A stretch of DNA of 64,000 bases from Delftia sp. PS-11 (GCF_029870285.1 NZ_JACSYA010000014.1:1-64000), one strand, 5' to 3'. Shown: positions 35,559 through 45,016, numbered from the stretch's first letter. The notes: generated by a model not told the origin, from the sequence alone. A program made the numbers and translations.

Positions 35559-36368
35559 CTACTTCGCCAGAAAGTCCCGCAGCGCGAACAGGGTAGGGTC
35601 TGGCGCTTCAGTCATCTGGTTGTGCCCGCTGGGCAGGGATACCACGCTGACATGGCGGCCTGCGGTCCTGGCGGCATCCATGAGGCCCCTGGCAGCCTTG
35701 GGGGGCGTCATCTGGTCTTGTTCGCCCAGGGCGAACAGCACGGGGCACTGCAGCGCAGCCATGGCCGCTTCGCCCCCTGTGTAGCTGTCGCAGGCCTTGA
35801 AGCCTGCATGCAGCAGGTTGGTGCGTGCGTTGCTGGCCAGCACATGCCGGCCCAGCGCCATGCCGGCGCCGAACACCCAGCTGCCAGCACCTCCCGGGGG
35901 CGACAGCGTGGCGCGCGAGAACACATTGACCATGCGGATGGCCTGCTCTGGCGTGTTCAGCGCCGACTCCAGCAGCGCAGGCGAGACCTTCATCGGAAAG
36001 GCTGTGCCCACCAGCGCGAGGTGGGTGCAGCGTGCACCGAGCCGGGCTGCCGCTTCCATGGCGATCAGGCTGCCCCAGCTGTGGCCGACCAGCGCGGCTT
36101 TGCCAATGCTGGCCGCATCCATCAGGTGGCCGATGAATTGAGCCGCCGCCTCTACGCTGGCTGGCGCATCGCCAGCGCTCCTGCAGTGGCCGGGCAGGTC
36201 GATGGCCAGCACGTTCCAGCCGTGGTTGGCCAGGTAGCGGCTTTGCAGCGCCCATACGCTGTGGTCACACAGCACGCCATGGATCAGAATGGCCGTGGGC
36301 TGGGTGGGGTTGAAAGCTTTGCCGCCGGTATAGGCATATATGTCTGCGCCTTGTACTTGGATATGCAT
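35559..36368 (-). CDS. Alpha/beta hydrolase (second)
   Basis: 269 residues. GHSWGS with Ser97 is the nucleophile elbow, ILIHGVLCDHSVW the oxyanion strand, and FALGEQDQMTPP and SGHNQMTE supply acid and histidine. It is convergent with the preceding hydrolase and only 45 bases from the YpeA gene on the same strand, so it may be the last gene of a metY-ypeA-hydrolase unit. The substrate is unknown. Confidence 0.8.
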   Translation of the reverse strand: MHIQVQGADIYAYTGGKAFNPTQPTAILIHGVLCDHSVWALQSRYLANHGWNVLAIDLPGHCRSAGDAPASVEAAAQFIGHLMDAASIGKAALVGHSWGSLIAMEAAARLGARCTHLALVGTAFPMKVSPALLESALNTPEQAIRMVNVFSRATLSPPGGAGSWVFGAGMALGRHVLASNARTNLLHAGFKACDSYTGGEAAMAALQCPVLFALGEQDQMTPPKAARGLMDAARTAGRHVSVVSLPSGHNQMTEAPDPTLFALRDFLAK

Positions 36369-36413
36369 CTCGGTCTCCAGAATCTTGTGCGGTATCGCGT
36401 GGCCAGCCGCTGC

Positions 36414-36854
36414 TCAGATATCCGCAATCAGTCGCTTGCCCAGCGAAATAGTCTTGTCGTGGCTGTAGCCCAGGCTTTCGTAAAAAGCGATCACTGCCTG
36501 ATTGCCTTCGCGCACCTGCAGGTTCAGCTTGGGGCAGCCGCGCTCGGTGAGCAACTGCTCGGCCCGCTCCATCAGACGGCGCGCATGTCCCTGGCGCTGG
36601 CAGCGAGGGTGAACGGCCAGGTAGTTGATCCAGCCGTGATGACCGTCGTAGCCCACCATCACGCTGGCGATCAGTTGTCCAGCCCCAGTGGTGCCGACCA
36701 GAAAGAGTTCGGGCGACACGCTGAGCTTGCGCGCGATATCCTTGTGCGGATCGTTCCAGGGCCGGGTCAGGCCACAGTCATTCCACAGCCCGATCACGGC
36801 ATCGGTATCGGTGGGCGCAAAGCAGCGGATCTGCAGGTCGTGCATGGCTTGCAT
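36414..36854 (-). CDS. ypeA: GNAT acetyltransferase, YpeA type
   Basis: 146 residues. DAVIGLWNDCGLTRPWNDPHKDI, VGYDGHHGWINYLAVHP, RCQRQGHARRLM and LGKRLI follow E. coli YpeA closely. The Q/RxxGxG/A acetyl-CoA loop is CQRQGHA. The ATG at 36854 overlaps the metY stop in TGATG (translational coupling), so it is likely translated from the same mRNA. Confidence 0.85.
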   Translation of the reverse strand: MQAMHDLQIRCFAPTDTDAVIGLWNDCGLTRPWNDPHKDIARKLSVSPELFLVGTTGAGQLIASVMVGYDGHHGWINYLAVHPRCQRQGHARRLMERAEQLLTERGCPKLNLQVREGNQAVIAFYESLGYSHDKTISLGKRLIADI

Positions 36855-38164
36855 CAAGCGGCCTTCTCAGCAGCCTTCAGGGCGCGCTTGAGATCGTCGA
36901 TCAGGTCGTCGGCATCCTCCAGTCCGATGGACAGGCGGATCGTTCCCTGGCCGATGCCCGCCTGCGCCAGCGCTTCGTCGCTCATGCGGAAATGCGTGGT
37001 GCTGGCCGGGTGGATGACCAGACTGCGGCAGTCGCCGACGTTGGCCAGATGGCTGAAGACCTTCAGCGTTTCGATGAACTTGCGGCCCTGGCTGCGGTTG
37101 CCCTTGATGTCGAAGCTGAACACCGAGCCCGCGCCGCGCGGCAGCAACTTTTGCGCGAGCTGGTGCGAAGGGTGGCTCTCCAGCAGCGGATGGCCCACGC
37201 GGCTCACCAGCGGGTGGCTGGCCAGGAACTGCACGACTTTCTCCGTGTTGCGCATGTGGCGCTCCATGCGCAGGGGCAGCGTCTCGATGCCCTGCAGAAT
37301 CAGCCAGGCTGTGTGCGGGCTCATGCAGGCGCCGAAATCGCGCAGGCCTTCACGCCGGGCCCGCAGAAGAAAAGCGCCGGTGCTGCTTTCCTCGCTGAAC
37401 ACCATGTTGTGAAAGCCATCATAAGGCTCGGTCAATTCGGGGAAGCGTCCGGATTTCTCCCAGTCGAAGCCACCGCCATCCACCACGACGCCGCCGATCA
37501 CCGTGCCATGGCCCGACAGGAACTTGGTGGCCGAGTGATAGACGATGTCTGCGCCATGCTCGAAAGGCTTGATCAGCCAGGGCGAGGTCAGCGTGGAGTC
37601 CACCAGCAATGGCACGCCCGCCTCGTGGGCGATGGCGCTGACGGTGGGGATGTCCAGCACATCCAGTCCCGGATTGCCCACCGTCTCGCCGAAGAACAGT
37701 TTGGTGTTGGGGCGCACGGCGGCGCGCCAGCCGTCGATGTCGCCGGGGCGCACGAACGTGGTTTCTATGCCAAAGCGTGCCAGCGTGTAGTGCAGCAGGT
37801 TCTGCGAGCCGCCGTACAGCGCCGTGCTGGCCACGATGTGGCTGCCGGCGCCCATGAGCGTGGCCACCGACAGGTGCAGCGCCGCCTGGCCGCTGGCCAC
37901 GGCGATGGCGCCCACACCGCCTTCCAGCGCCGCGACGCGCTGCTCCAGCACCGCATTCGTGGGGTTGGAGATGCGGCTGTAGACATGGCCCGGCCGTTCC
38001 AGATTGAACAGCGAGGCCGCATGGTCGCTGGACTCGAAAACAAAAGATGTTGTCAGATGGATGGGCGTGGCGCGCGCTCCAGTGGCCGGGTCGGGCTGGG
38101 CGCCCGCGTGCAGTGCCAGGGTGTCAAAGCCGGGGTCCGAGTAGCCGGGCATTCCTGTCTCCAT
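36854..38164 (-). CDS. metY: O-acetylhomoserine sulfhydrylase-type Cys/Met PLP enzyme
   Basis: 436 residues. FDTLALHAGAQPDPATGARATPIHLTTSFVF-type opening (residues 13-43) and YHSATKFLSGHG with PLP lysine Lys214 define the Cys/Met metabolism PLP family; the length and HAGAQPDP opening fit MetY. It would make homocysteine from O-acetylhomoserine and sulfide. Other members of the family (cystathionine gamma-synthase, MetZ) cannot be fully excluded. The start METGMPGYSD at 38164 is the best fit. It is divergent from the CBS-domain gene with 94 bases between. Confidence 0.85.
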   Translation of the reverse strand: METGMPGYSDPGFDTLALHAGAQPDPATGARATPIHLTTSFVFESSDHAASLFNLERPGHVYSRISNPTNAVLEQRVAALEGGVGAIAVASGQAALHLSVATLMGAGSHIVASTALYGGSQNLLHYTLARFGIETTFVRPGDIDGWRAAVRPNTKLFFGETVGNPGLDVLDIPTVSAIAHEAGVPLLVDSTLTSPWLIKPFEHGADIVYHSATKFLSGHGTVIGGVVVDGGGFDWEKSGRFPELTEPYDGFHNMVFSEESSTGAFLLRARREGLRDFGACMSPHTAWLILQGIETLPLRMERHMRNTEKVVQFLASHPLVSRVGHPLLESHPSHQLAQKLLPRGAGSVFSFDIKGNRSQGRKFIETLKVFSHLANVGDCRSLVIHPASTTHFRMSDEALAQAGIGQGTIRLSIGLEDADDLIDDLKRALKAAEKAA

Positions 38165-38258
38165 GGTTGTCAAGGCAAGCGGGCATTGTGGGCTATATTT
38201 CCTGACAGACATTGGCTCGCCGCCACCACGGCGACACAGACAACTTTGGAGATAGGGC

Positions 38259-38711
38259 ATGAAAGTAAGTGACATCCTGCGCGTCAAGGGCAACACCCTC
38301 TATACGGTGTCCCCTGACGAAAGCCTGGCCAGTGCCGTGCAGCTCATGGCCGAGCGAGATATTGGCTCCCTGGTGGTCATGGAGCATGGCGATGTGGTCG
38401 GCATGCTGACCTTCCGTGAGGTCATCCAGGCCTTCGTCAAGCATGGCGGCGTGGGGGAGACCCTGGTGCGCTCCGCCATGGATGACGCGCCCATGACCTG
38501 CACCATGGAGACCGACATGGACGAGGTGCGCCGCATGATGCTGGACCGCCATGCGCGCTACATGCCCGTGATGGACAAGCGCATGCTGATGGGCGTGATC
38601 AGCCTGTATGACGTGGCCAAGGCCGTGGTGGACAGCCAGAATTTCGAAAACCGCATGCTCAAGGCCTACATCCGCGACTGGCCCGAAGGCGAGCGCCAGG
38701 GCGCGGACTGA
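38259..38711 (+). CDS. Two-CBS-domain protein
   Basis: 150 residues, composed of two CBS motifs ([22 protein letters not shown] then [20 protein letters not shown]). Such stand-alone CBS-pair proteins bind adenosyl nucleotides and regulate other proteins; the partner is unknown. It starts [11 protein letters not shown] after GGAGA. It precedes aroC by about 100 bases. Confidence 0.88.
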   Translation: MKVSDILRVKGNTLYTVSPDESLASAVQLMAERDIGSLVVMEHGDVVGMLTFREVIQAFVKHGGVGETLVRSAMDDAPMTCTMETDMDEVRRMMLDRHARYMPVMDKRMLMGVISLYDVAKAVVDSQNFENRMLKAYIRDWPEGERQGAD

Positions 38712-38817
38712 TCCGCGCTGCGCGCCGGCCATGGGGCGCTCCTCACGGCCGGCGATGCCGGTCCGCGCGAGCCGGCGTGGCGCTGCCATGCGGCTGCGCG
38801 GGCATAATCGTCGCCCT

Positions 38818-39915
38818 ATGAGCGGCAATACCTTCGGCACCCTATTCACTGTCACCAACTTCGGCGAATCGCACGGCCCGGCCATCGGCTGCGTGATCGA
38901 CGGCTGCCCGCCCGGCATGGCGCTGAGCGAAGCGGATATCCAGCACGACCTGGACCGTCGCCGCCCCGGCACCAGCAAGTTCGTGACCCAGCGCAACGAA
39001 CCCGATGCGGTGGAGATCCTCTCCGGCGTCTATGAAGGCCGCACCACGGGCACGCCGATCGCGCTGCTCATCCGCAATACCGACCAGCGCAGCAAGGACT
39101 ATTCCAACATTGCGCAGAGCTTCCGTCCCGGCCATGCCGACTATGCCTACTTCCAGAAGTACGGCATCCGCGATCCGCGCGGCGGTGGCCGCTCTTCGGC
39201 GCGGCTGACGGCACCCACGGTGGCCGCTGGCGCTGTGGCCAGGAAGTGGCTCAGGGAGCGATTCGGTACCGAATTCCGCGCCTGCATGACCCAGGTGGGC
39301 GAGCTGTCGCTGCCCTTCGAGAGCTGGGAGCATGTGCCCAACAATCCCTTCTTCGCGCCGGTGGCCGATGTCACGCCCTACGAAGAGTACATGGATGCGC
39401 TGCGCAAGTCGGGTGACTCCTGCGGCGCTGCGCTGCGCGTGAAGGCCAGCGGCATGCCTGTCGGTCTGGGTCAGCCGCTGTATGACCGCCTGGATGCCGA
39501 CATTGCCTATGCCATGATGGGCCTGAATGCGGTCAAGGCCGTGGAGATCGGCGCCGGTTTCGACAGTGTGACCCAGCGCGGCACCACACATGGCGACTCG
39601 CTGAGCCCCGAGGGCTTTCGCAGCAACAATGCCGGTGGCATCGTGGGCGGCATCAGCACGGGCCAGGATCTGGAGGTGCGCATCGGCATCAAGCCGACCA
39701 GCTCCATCATCACGCCGCGCGAGTCCATCGACATCCATGGCAACAGTACCGCGGTCATCACCAAGGGCCGCCACGACCCCTGCGTGGGCATTCGTGCCGC
39801 GCCCATCGCCGAGGCCCTGCTGGCGCTGGTAGTGATGGACCATGCACTGCGCCACCGTGCCCAGTGCGGTGACGTGGACTCGGGCCTGGCGCCGATTCCC
39901 GCTTCGGCAGCCTGA
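38818..39915 (+). CDS. aroC: Chorismate synthase
   Basis: 365 residues. [20 protein letters not shown] at the start, [43 protein letters not shown], and [13 protein letters not shown] are the FMN/EPSP-binding motifs. It makes chorismate from EPSP in the last shikimate step. ATG 38818 opens at the conserved [10 protein letters not shown]. An apparent 70-residue extension upstream overlaps the CBS gene. A terminator-like hairpin lies 100 bases after the stop. Confidence 0.96.
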   Translation: MSGNTFGTLFTVTNFGESHGPAIGCVIDGCPPGMALSEADIQHDLDRRRPGTSKFVTQRNEPDAVEILSGVYEGRTTGTPIALLIRNTDQRSKDYSNIAQSFRPGHADYAYFQKYGIRDPRGGGRSSARLTAPTVAAGAVARKWLRERFGTEFRACMTQVGELSLPFESWEHVPNNPFFAPVADVTPYEEYMDALRKSGDSCGAALRVKASGMPVGLGQPLYDRLDADIAYAMMGLNAVKAVEIGAGFDSVTQRGTTHGDSLSPEGFRSNNAGGIVGGISTGQDLEVRIGIKPTSSIITPRESIDIHGNSTAVITKGRHDPCVGIRAAPIAEALLALVVMDHALRHRAQCGDVDSGLAPIPASAA

Positions 39916-40451
39916 GCGCGGGGAGGCTGGCGGGCCGGACCAAAGCAAAGAGTCGCCCGAGGGCTTAGCCGTTGTGTTTAAGCCTTGCTAAGGACGAGCT
40001 AACGATTCAAAATCAGCCCCAGTCGGCGACTGGGGTTTTTCTTTGTCCAAGGTGAAATCGCGTCTGGCCAGCGGCTCGCCTGCCAAGCGGTCTCACCGCT
40101 TTCCGCCGATCGCAGCGGGAATCCAGGCCAACTACCGCAAGAACCCGAAGTGTGCCAACCTTTGGGGTTCCTCCCAAGGCTGTTGCCGGCGGGGGAAGAG
40201 CCATCGTGCGTGCTACTGTCGCAGGTTGGGGCGGGGCGGCGCATCGAAGCGATGGTTGAAAGCTATAGCATGCACTGCATGGCGTGATGGCGGAGTCTGT
40301 GGAGTTGTTCCTGGTCAAGGAGGGAATGTGCAAGACCGTCGCTCGCGGGAAGTGGGCCTCGCTGGTTCACCCATCTCATCTCCGATATGAGGGGGCCTGA
40401 AAAACGTGCCCGTTTGAAGCAATCCGAGCCTTAGCCGGAGCGCCTTGCCGC
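39916..40451. other. Gene-poor, low-support region after aroC
   Basis: About 540 bases without a convincing gene. A terminator sits at 40017. A few short frames exist (for example ATG 40287 to a stop at 40400, 37 codons) but none has a clear ribosome site or recognisable sequence. Composition differs from flanks and the downstream hydrolase is also less GC-rich, so this stretch may mark an insertion boundary. Confidence 0.5.
40017..40041 (+). terminator. Rho-independent terminator downstream of aroC
   Basis: CCCCAGTC (40017-40024), loop GGC, GACTGGGG (40028-40035) followed by TTTTTC. It lies about 100 bases after the aroC stop. Confidence 0.8.
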
Positions 40452-41186
40452 ATGAGTGCACCCCATATGTTAGCCCGCGACGTGTCGACACTGGTACTTC
40501 TGCCCGGGATGGATGGCACTGGAGAGCTGTTCGCACCTTTGCTCAAGGAGCTCCCGGCCTGGTTGGAGACGCGGGTTGTGCGCTATCCATCGCGGCCGAT
40601 GGGGTATCCAGAGCTTCTGGCTGTGGTGAAGAGCGCGCTGCCAACGGACAAACCCTACTGTCTGCTGGCGGAGTCGTTCTCTGGCCCGCTCGGCATTCAG
40701 ATAGCCGCGCAAGCCGCCTCGCACCTGAAAAAACTCGTTCTCTGCTGCACCTTCGCTAAAAACCCGCGCCCGACGCTTGCGACACTCAACCCCCTCTTGC
40801 CATTCGTACCACTCTCGGCGATGCCGCTATCCCTTCTCGGCCGGATCCTTATGGGTGGTCACTTCGACCCGCAGCTGCAATCCATGCTGATCAAAGCCAT
40901 GGCACAAGTTCCGTCGGATGCACTTCGAGCACGGCTGCGCTCGGTGCTTGAAGTCGACACGACTTCCTGTTTGCCGCACATCTCCGTTCCAACGCTCTAC
41001 GTGCAAGCGGCGAGTGATCAAGTGGTTCCGAAACAGGCGGGCGTACTGCTGCTAGCCCACAAGCCAGACGTGGAGTTAGTTCGTCTTGCGGGGCCGCATT
41101 TCCTTCTGCAAACGAATCCATCCAGTGCAGCCCGTATGCTGGAGCAGTTCCTCCTGGGCACAAAAACGAAGCCCCTCTCTGCGTAG
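40452..41186 (+). CDS. Alpha/beta hydrolase (third)
   Basis: 244 residues. The nucleophile is Ser75 in LAESFSGPLG, with LVLLPGMDGTG near residue 14; the acid and histidine are in QAASDQVVP and AGPHFLLQT. Its base composition is visibly less GC-rich than neighbouring genes, which hints at acquisition. A GC-rich inverted repeat, GCCCCTC/GAGGGGC (about 41172-41195), covers the stop region. Function unknown. Confidence 0.72.
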   Translation: MSAPHMLARDVSTLVLLPGMDGTGELFAPLLKELPAWLETRVVRYPSRPMGYPELLAVVKSALPTDKPYCLLAESFSGPLGIQIAAQAASHLKKLVLCCTFAKNPRPTLATLNPLLPFVPLSAMPLSLLGRILMGGHFDPQLQSMLIKAMAQVPSDALRARLRSVLEVDTTSCLPHISVPTLYVQAASDQVVPKQAGVLLLAHKPDVELVRLAGPHFLLQTNPSSAARMLEQFLLGTKTKPLSA

Positions 41187-41290
41187 TGCAGGAGGGGCTC
41201 GAATCAGCTGCCAAGCGGACTGGGCAACACATTGATGCAGCAGCTAGGCACTCGCTCGGGCGGCTCTTCGCTTTCGTGGCTGAAACAGGA

Positions 41291-41746
41291 TCAGCCGGGG
41301 CTGCGCGCCTCGTCCATGGCGTTCTTGAAGTCATCCACATCCGCAAAGCTGCGGTAGACGCTGGCATAGCGGATGTAGCCCACCTTGTCCAGCGGCTTGA
41401 GTTCGCGCATCACCATCTCGCCCAGGCGGCTGGACGGCACCTCGCGTTCACCCAGGCTGCGCAGGCGCTCTTCGATGTGGTCGATGGCCTCATCGATCTG
41501 CTTGGTGCTCACAGGGCGCTTGCGCAGCGCGATCTGGAACGAGCCTTGCAGCTTGGTGCGGTCATACTCGATGCGCCGGCCATCCTTCTTGACCACGGTC
41601 GGAAAGCTGACCTCGGGCCGTTCGTAGGTGGTGAAGCGCTTGTCGCAGCCGCCGCATTGGCGGCGCCGGCGTATGAAGCCCCCATCCTCGGCCTCGCGGG
41701 TCTCCACGACCTGGGTGTCCGGGTGGCTGCAGAAAGGGCACTTCAT
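41291..41746 (-). CDS. nrdR: Transcriptional repressor NrdR
   Basis: 151 residues. The zinc ribbon ([18 protein letters not shown] and [10 protein letters not shown], four cysteines) and ATP-cone domain ([23 protein letters not shown]) are complete. It represses ribonucleotide reductase genes according to nucleotide state. It is 22 bases after glyA's stop on the same strand, so glyA-nrdR is likely an operon controlled by the leader riboswitch. Confidence 0.95.
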   Translation of the reverse strand: MKCPFCSHPDTQVVETREAEDGGFIRRRRQCGGCDKRFTTYERPEVSFPTVVKKDGRRIEYDRTKLQGSFQIALRKRPVSTKQIDEAIDHIEERLRSLGEREVPSSRLGEMVMRELKPLDKVGYIRYASVYRSFADVDDFKNAMDEARSPG

Positions 41747-41767
41747 AAGGTCTCTCGATCCGCAGGC

Positions 41768-43015
41768 TCAGGCGCCGTAGACCGGGAAGCGGGCCGTCAG
41801 TTCGGCCACCTGGGCACGCACGCGGGCCAGGTTGGCTTCGTCGTTCGGGTTGTCCAGCACGTCGGCCAGCAGATTGGCCGTCAGGCGGGCTTCCTCTTCC
41901 TTGAAGCCGCGCGTGGTCATGGCCGGCGTGCCCACGCGGATGCCGCTGGTGACCATCGGCTTTTCAGGGTCGTTGGGAATGGAGTTCTTGTTGATCGTCA
42001 TGTGGGCGGCGCCCAGCGCGGCTTCGGCAGCCTTGCCGGTGATGCCCTTGGCACGCAGGTCCACCAGCATGACGTGGCTTTCCGTGCGGCCGGAGACGAT
42101 GCGCAGACCGCGTGCGGTCAGCGTCTCTGCAACGACCTTGGCATTCTTGACGACCTGCTCCTGGTAGGCCTTGAACTCGGGCGACAGCGCTTCCTTGAAG
42201 GCCACGGCCTTGGCAGCGATGACGTGCATCAGCGGGCCGCCTTGCAGGCCCGGGAAGATGGCGCTGTTGATGGCCTTCTCGTGCTCGGCCTTCATCAGGA
42301 TCACGCCGCCGCGCGGGCCGCGCAGGCTCTTGTGCGTGGTGGTGGTGACCACGTCTGCGTGGGGCACGGGGTTGGGGTACACGCCGGCAGCGATCAGGCC
42401 GGCATAGTGGGCCATGTCCACCCAGAAGATGGCGCCGACTTCCTTGGCGATCCTGGCGAAGCGCTCGAAATCGATGGCCAGGGCATAGGCCGAGGCGCCA
42501 GCCACGATGATGCGCGGCTTATGCTCACGCGCCAGCGCTTCCATCTTGTCGTAGTCGATGGCTTCTTCGGCGTTCAGGCCGTAGGAGACCACGTTGAACC
42601 ACTTGCCCGACATGTTCAGCGGCATGCCGTGCGTGAGGTGGCCGCCTTCGGCCAGGCTCATGCCCATGATGGTGTCGCCGGGCTTGGCAAATGCCATCAG
42701 CACGGCTTGGTTGGCCTGCGAGCCGGAGTTGGGCTGCACGTTGGCTGCTTCTGCGCCGAACAGCTGCTTGATGCGGTCGATGGCGAGCTGCTCGACCACG
42801 TCGACGTTCTCGCAGCCGCCGTAGTAGCGCTTGCCGGGGTAGCCTTCGGCATACTTGTTGGTGAGCTGGGAGCCCTGGGCTTCCATCACGGCGGGCGAGC
42901 AGTAGTTCTCGCTGGCGATCAGCTCGATGTGCTCCTGCTGGCGCAGGTTCTCTGCCTGGATGGCGGCAAAGACTTCGGCATCGACCTTCTCGATGGTATT
43001 GGTGCGTTGAAACAT
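41768..43015 (-). CDS. glyA: Serine hydroxymethyltransferase
   Basis: 415 residues. [38 protein letters not shown] and [14 protein letters not shown] (PLP lysine Lys229) are characteristic. It interconverts serine and glycine while charging tetrahydrofolate with a one-carbon unit. ATG 43015 is preceded by AGGA. The leader carries a ZTP riboswitch (43102-43226), consistent with control by folate stress. Confidence 0.97.
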   Translation of the reverse strand: MFQRTNTIEKVDAEVFAAIQAENLRQQEHIELIASENYCSPAVMEAQGSQLTNKYAEGYPGKRYYGGCENVDVVEQLAIDRIKQLFGAEAANVQPNSGSQANQAVLMAFAKPGDTIMGMSLAEGGHLTHGMPLNMSGKWFNVVSYGLNAEEAIDYDKMEALAREHKPRIIVAGASAYALAIDFERFARIAKEVGAIFWVDMAHYAGLIAAGVYPNPVPHADVVTTTTHKSLRGPRGGVILMKAEHEKAINSAIFPGLQGGPLMHVIAAKAVAFKEALSPEFKAYQEQVVKNAKVVAETLTARGLRIVSGRTESHVMLVDLRAKGITGKAAEAALGAAHMTINKNSIPNDPEKPMVTSGIRVGTPAMTTRGFKEEEARLTANLLADVLDNPNDEANLARVRAQVAELTARFPVYGA

Positions 43016-43101
43016 GGCAGTCCTGTGAACTTGAAATTCCCTTGAGGCCAAGGGCTGCCCAGGCGAACGGCTGAACACTCCGTGCCCCGTCTGTCTGGAC
43101 A

Positions 43102-43226
43102 GGACCCAGGCGGTACGCTCCCCGGTGGTTCACAGAAAGGGCTTTCGTGCACTTTCTGCTGGTTTCCACGTCAGCGGCAGCTGTGCATATGAAGCGGCTG
43201 CGCCTATCGCCAGTTGCGTACCCCGC
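43102..43226 (-). promoter_or_regulatory. ZTP (pfl-motif) riboswitch in the glyA leader
   Basis: On the minus strand the aptamer order is complete: P1 5' strand GGTACGC (43216-43222), conserved ACTGGCG (43208-43214), a variable stem loop with CAGAAAG/CTTTCTG, then ACCACCGGGGAGCG, where GCGTACC (43112-43118) pairs with P1, and finally CCGCCTGGG (43105-43113). These segments match published ZTP aptamers. It lies 87-211 bases upstream of the glyA ATG. The expression platform is not obvious; a stem CCCTTG/CAAGGG (43039-43054) sits near the ribosome site. Confidence 0.8.
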
Positions 43227-43293
43227 TAGTGTAGCTGAGCCTGCCCGCTGCACGCACTGCCGGGGCCATGGCTGTGCAAGTGGGGCTTGTCCC

Positions 43294-43320
43294 ATGAAGA
43301 AAGCGGGCCCTGGCCCGCTT
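43294..43320 (-). terminator. Terminator after the lytic transglycosylase gene
   Basis: On the minus strand AAGCGGGCC (43312-43320), loop AG, GGCCCGCTT (43301-43309) is followed by TCTTC. It lies about 40 bases after the gene's stop, separating it from glyA's leader. Confidence 0.75.
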
Positions 43321-43359
43321 GCTGCTCTCATGCGCGATGGGGGCGCAGGGTGTTTCTAT

Positions 43360-44268
43360 TTACAGGGGCTGTTCCTGGGTTTGCAGCGCAATCTGTTCGG
43401 TGCGGGCAGATGCCGCCGGCGCGCCGGCCGGTGCAGGGGCCGGCTGCGCAGCTGCCGCAGGTGCGGCAGGTGCTGTCACGCCCGGACGCTGGGTGTCAGC
43501 GACCTGCACAGGCTGCTTGGGGGCCTCTGCCTTGGCGGTCATCAGCGGTGCAGCGCGCATGCCTGCCGCCAGGCGCAGGCGCTGGTGCTCTGCCAGCACC
43601 TTGGCCGCATAGCCGCCGTCGCTGGGCAGGTTGGCGGCGCCTACGTAAAAGCGCAGACCGCCTTCAATGGAGCCGGCTCGGGCGATGCATTCCTTGAGAA
43701 CGCGCACGCCCACGCGCAGGTTGCTCACCGGATCGAAGGCCGCGTTGTGGCCGCCGAAGTTCTCGTACTTGTCGGTGTGCACCGTGGTCATCACCTGCAT
43801 CAGTCCCTGGGCGCCCACGGCGCTTTGCGCAAAGGGGTTGAAGTTCGACTCGATGGCCATGATGGCCAGGATCAGCGTGGGGTCGAGCTGGTTGAGCTTG
43901 CCCAGTTCATAGGCTTCGCTGACCAGTGCCGCGATGGGCTCGGGCGCGACGCGGTATTTTTTGCTGAGCCAGAAGGCCACCGCAGCCTGCTCCTTGGGCA
44001 GGCTCTTGGGGTTGGTGGCTGTGGCCCTGTCGCTGGCCGCCGGCTCGACCGGCGCGCCCAGCTCGGCCACGTGGCGTGCGGCCAGCCACGAGCGCAGCCT
44101 GTCCTCGCCGGCGTCGCGCAGATCGGGACGGGCGAACAGGGTCAGGGCCGTGAAGGCGACAGCCAGGCCCAGCAGGGCGAAGCTGTTGTGGATGATGGCA
44201 AGAAAACCGTTGGCCACATCGGTGGCGAACGTTCGCACGGCGGCGAAGAATTTTCCTGACGCTGGCAT
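43360..44268 (-). CDS. Lytic transglycosylase (SLT domain)
   Basis: 302 residues. A hydrophobic anchor (about residues 22-44) is followed by the SLT domain, with the catalytic glutamate in AIMAIESNFNP and then AVGAQGLMQVM. It cleaves peptidoglycan in the periplasm. The C-terminal 60 residues are a Pro/Ala tail. The frame begins MPASGKFFAAV at 44268. Confidence 0.85.
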   Translation of the reverse strand: MPASGKFFAAVRTFATDVANGFLAIIHNSFALLGLAVAFTALTLFARPDLRDAGEDRLRSWLAARHVAELGAPVEPAASDRATATNPKSLPKEQAAVAFWLSKKYRVAPEPIAALVSEAYELGKLNQLDPTLILAIMAIESNFNPFAQSAVGAQGLMQVMTTVHTDKYENFGGHNAAFDPVSNLRVGVRVLKECIARAGSIEGGLRFYVGAANLPSDGGYAAKVLAEHQRLRLAAGMRAAPLMTAKAEAPKQPVQVADTQRPGVTAPAAPAAAAQPAPAPAGAPAASARTEQIALQTQEQPL

Positions 44269-44533
44269 AGCTTTTTCCTTTCTGGGAGCCCACCAGAAAC
44301 GGCCCTCGCTGGAAGGCGAAGGCCGTTGGGCGGGGCACCCTGGATGAGGTGCTGCGGATCCGCCAGACCGTGCGCCGTTGACGCCGACAAGCCTGGCTGG
44401 TGGGGTCTGCTCAGTCGTGAGGCAGTGGAAACAAAAAACGCTCTATTCGAGCGCTGGCGGATTCTAGAAGCTCACTAAATACATGGTCAATACTATATAT
44501 TCAACTTTTTAGATGAAAAAATAATATCAAATG
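44269..44533. other. Non-coding region upstream of the LexA box
   Basis: No gene is supported. GC drops sharply after about 44470. TATATT and TAATAT blocks close to 44500-44525 could be promoter elements for a plus-strand transcript beginning near the LexA box. Confidence 0.5.
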
Positions 44534-44549
44534 CTGTATAGGGGTACAG
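44534..44549 (+). promoter_or_regulatory. LexA (SOS) box
   Basis: CTGTATAGGGGTACAG matches the beta/gammaproteobacterial LexA consensus CTGT-N8-ACAG exactly in both half sites. It lies in an AT-rich promoter-like stretch 72 bases before the small ORF at 44621 and 266 bases upstream of the divergent transglycosylase start. The placement fits repression of a plus-strand promoter. Confidence 0.7.
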
Positions 44550-44620
44550 TTTTGAGGTGCTGACAAAACGCAAAGCGTCGCCCGCCAGTGCAGAGGGTTT
44601 TGTCATCGAATTGCAATCAG

Positions 44621-44848
44621 ATGAAAAAAAGATGGCGCATCCTGGCCGAAATGTTCTATATTGGAGGCGACTGCAAAAGCAGTCGTCTCGCCAAGGTGGT
44701 ACCCCGGCAAATACGGCGCCCGAAGATTCAGGCACGACAGCCCGGATACGCCACCAAGGCCATAAAGGAAGCAATCTCTTGCTTCCGCGCAGCAAGGACC
44801 ATTCCCTCCTTGGCTGCGGTCAACGGTCAGGCCTTGCGCCAACCGTAA
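44621..44848 (+). CDS. Small unrecognised ORF behind a LexA box
   Basis: 75 residues, very basic (MKKRWRILAEMFYIGGD...), with two cysteines and no recognised family. It ends in TAA that touches a strong terminator hairpin, so it has the shape of a small transcription unit. In-frame GTG 44588 would add 11 residues. No good ribosome site is seen, so the transcript could instead be a regulatory RNA or use another frame (GTG 44557, preceded by GAGG, has a long open frame through the terminator). The LexA box 72 bases upstream suggests DNA-damage control. No function is assigned. Confidence 0.4.
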   Translation: MKKRWRILAEMFYIGGDCKSSRLAKVVPRQIRRPKIQARQPGYATKAIKEAISCFRAARTIPSLAAVNGQALRQP

Positions 44849-44883
44849 AGCCCGGAAGCAGGTTTGACCGCTTCCGGGCTTTG
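44848..44883 (+). terminator. Strong terminator after the LexA-box transcript
   Basis: AAAGCCCGGAAGC (44848-44860), loop of ten bases, GCTTCCGGGCTTT (44871-44883). The stem is 13 bp and the downstream strand ends in TTT, with GTC after it, so the T run is short. Confidence 0.75.
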
Positions 44884-45016
44884 TCATTCAGGCCCTCCAG
44901 CGTATCAATCGTCAATCCCTGTCAAATCGCTGCGCGCCAGCCGTGCTGGCGCTAGGATTTCTGGTGCAATGACGCCCCCTGCAGCCCCTCGGGGCCAAGC
45001 CATCAACCGGAGCCCC

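Noticed and set aside
40287..40400. 37-codon ORF in the region after aroC
   Set aside because: No ribosome site and no recognisable sequence; expected by chance.
44557..44955. GTG-started 132-codon frame overlapping the LexA-box ORF
   Set aside because: It reads through the strong terminator at 44848-44883 and overlaps another frame; kept only as an alternative to be tested.
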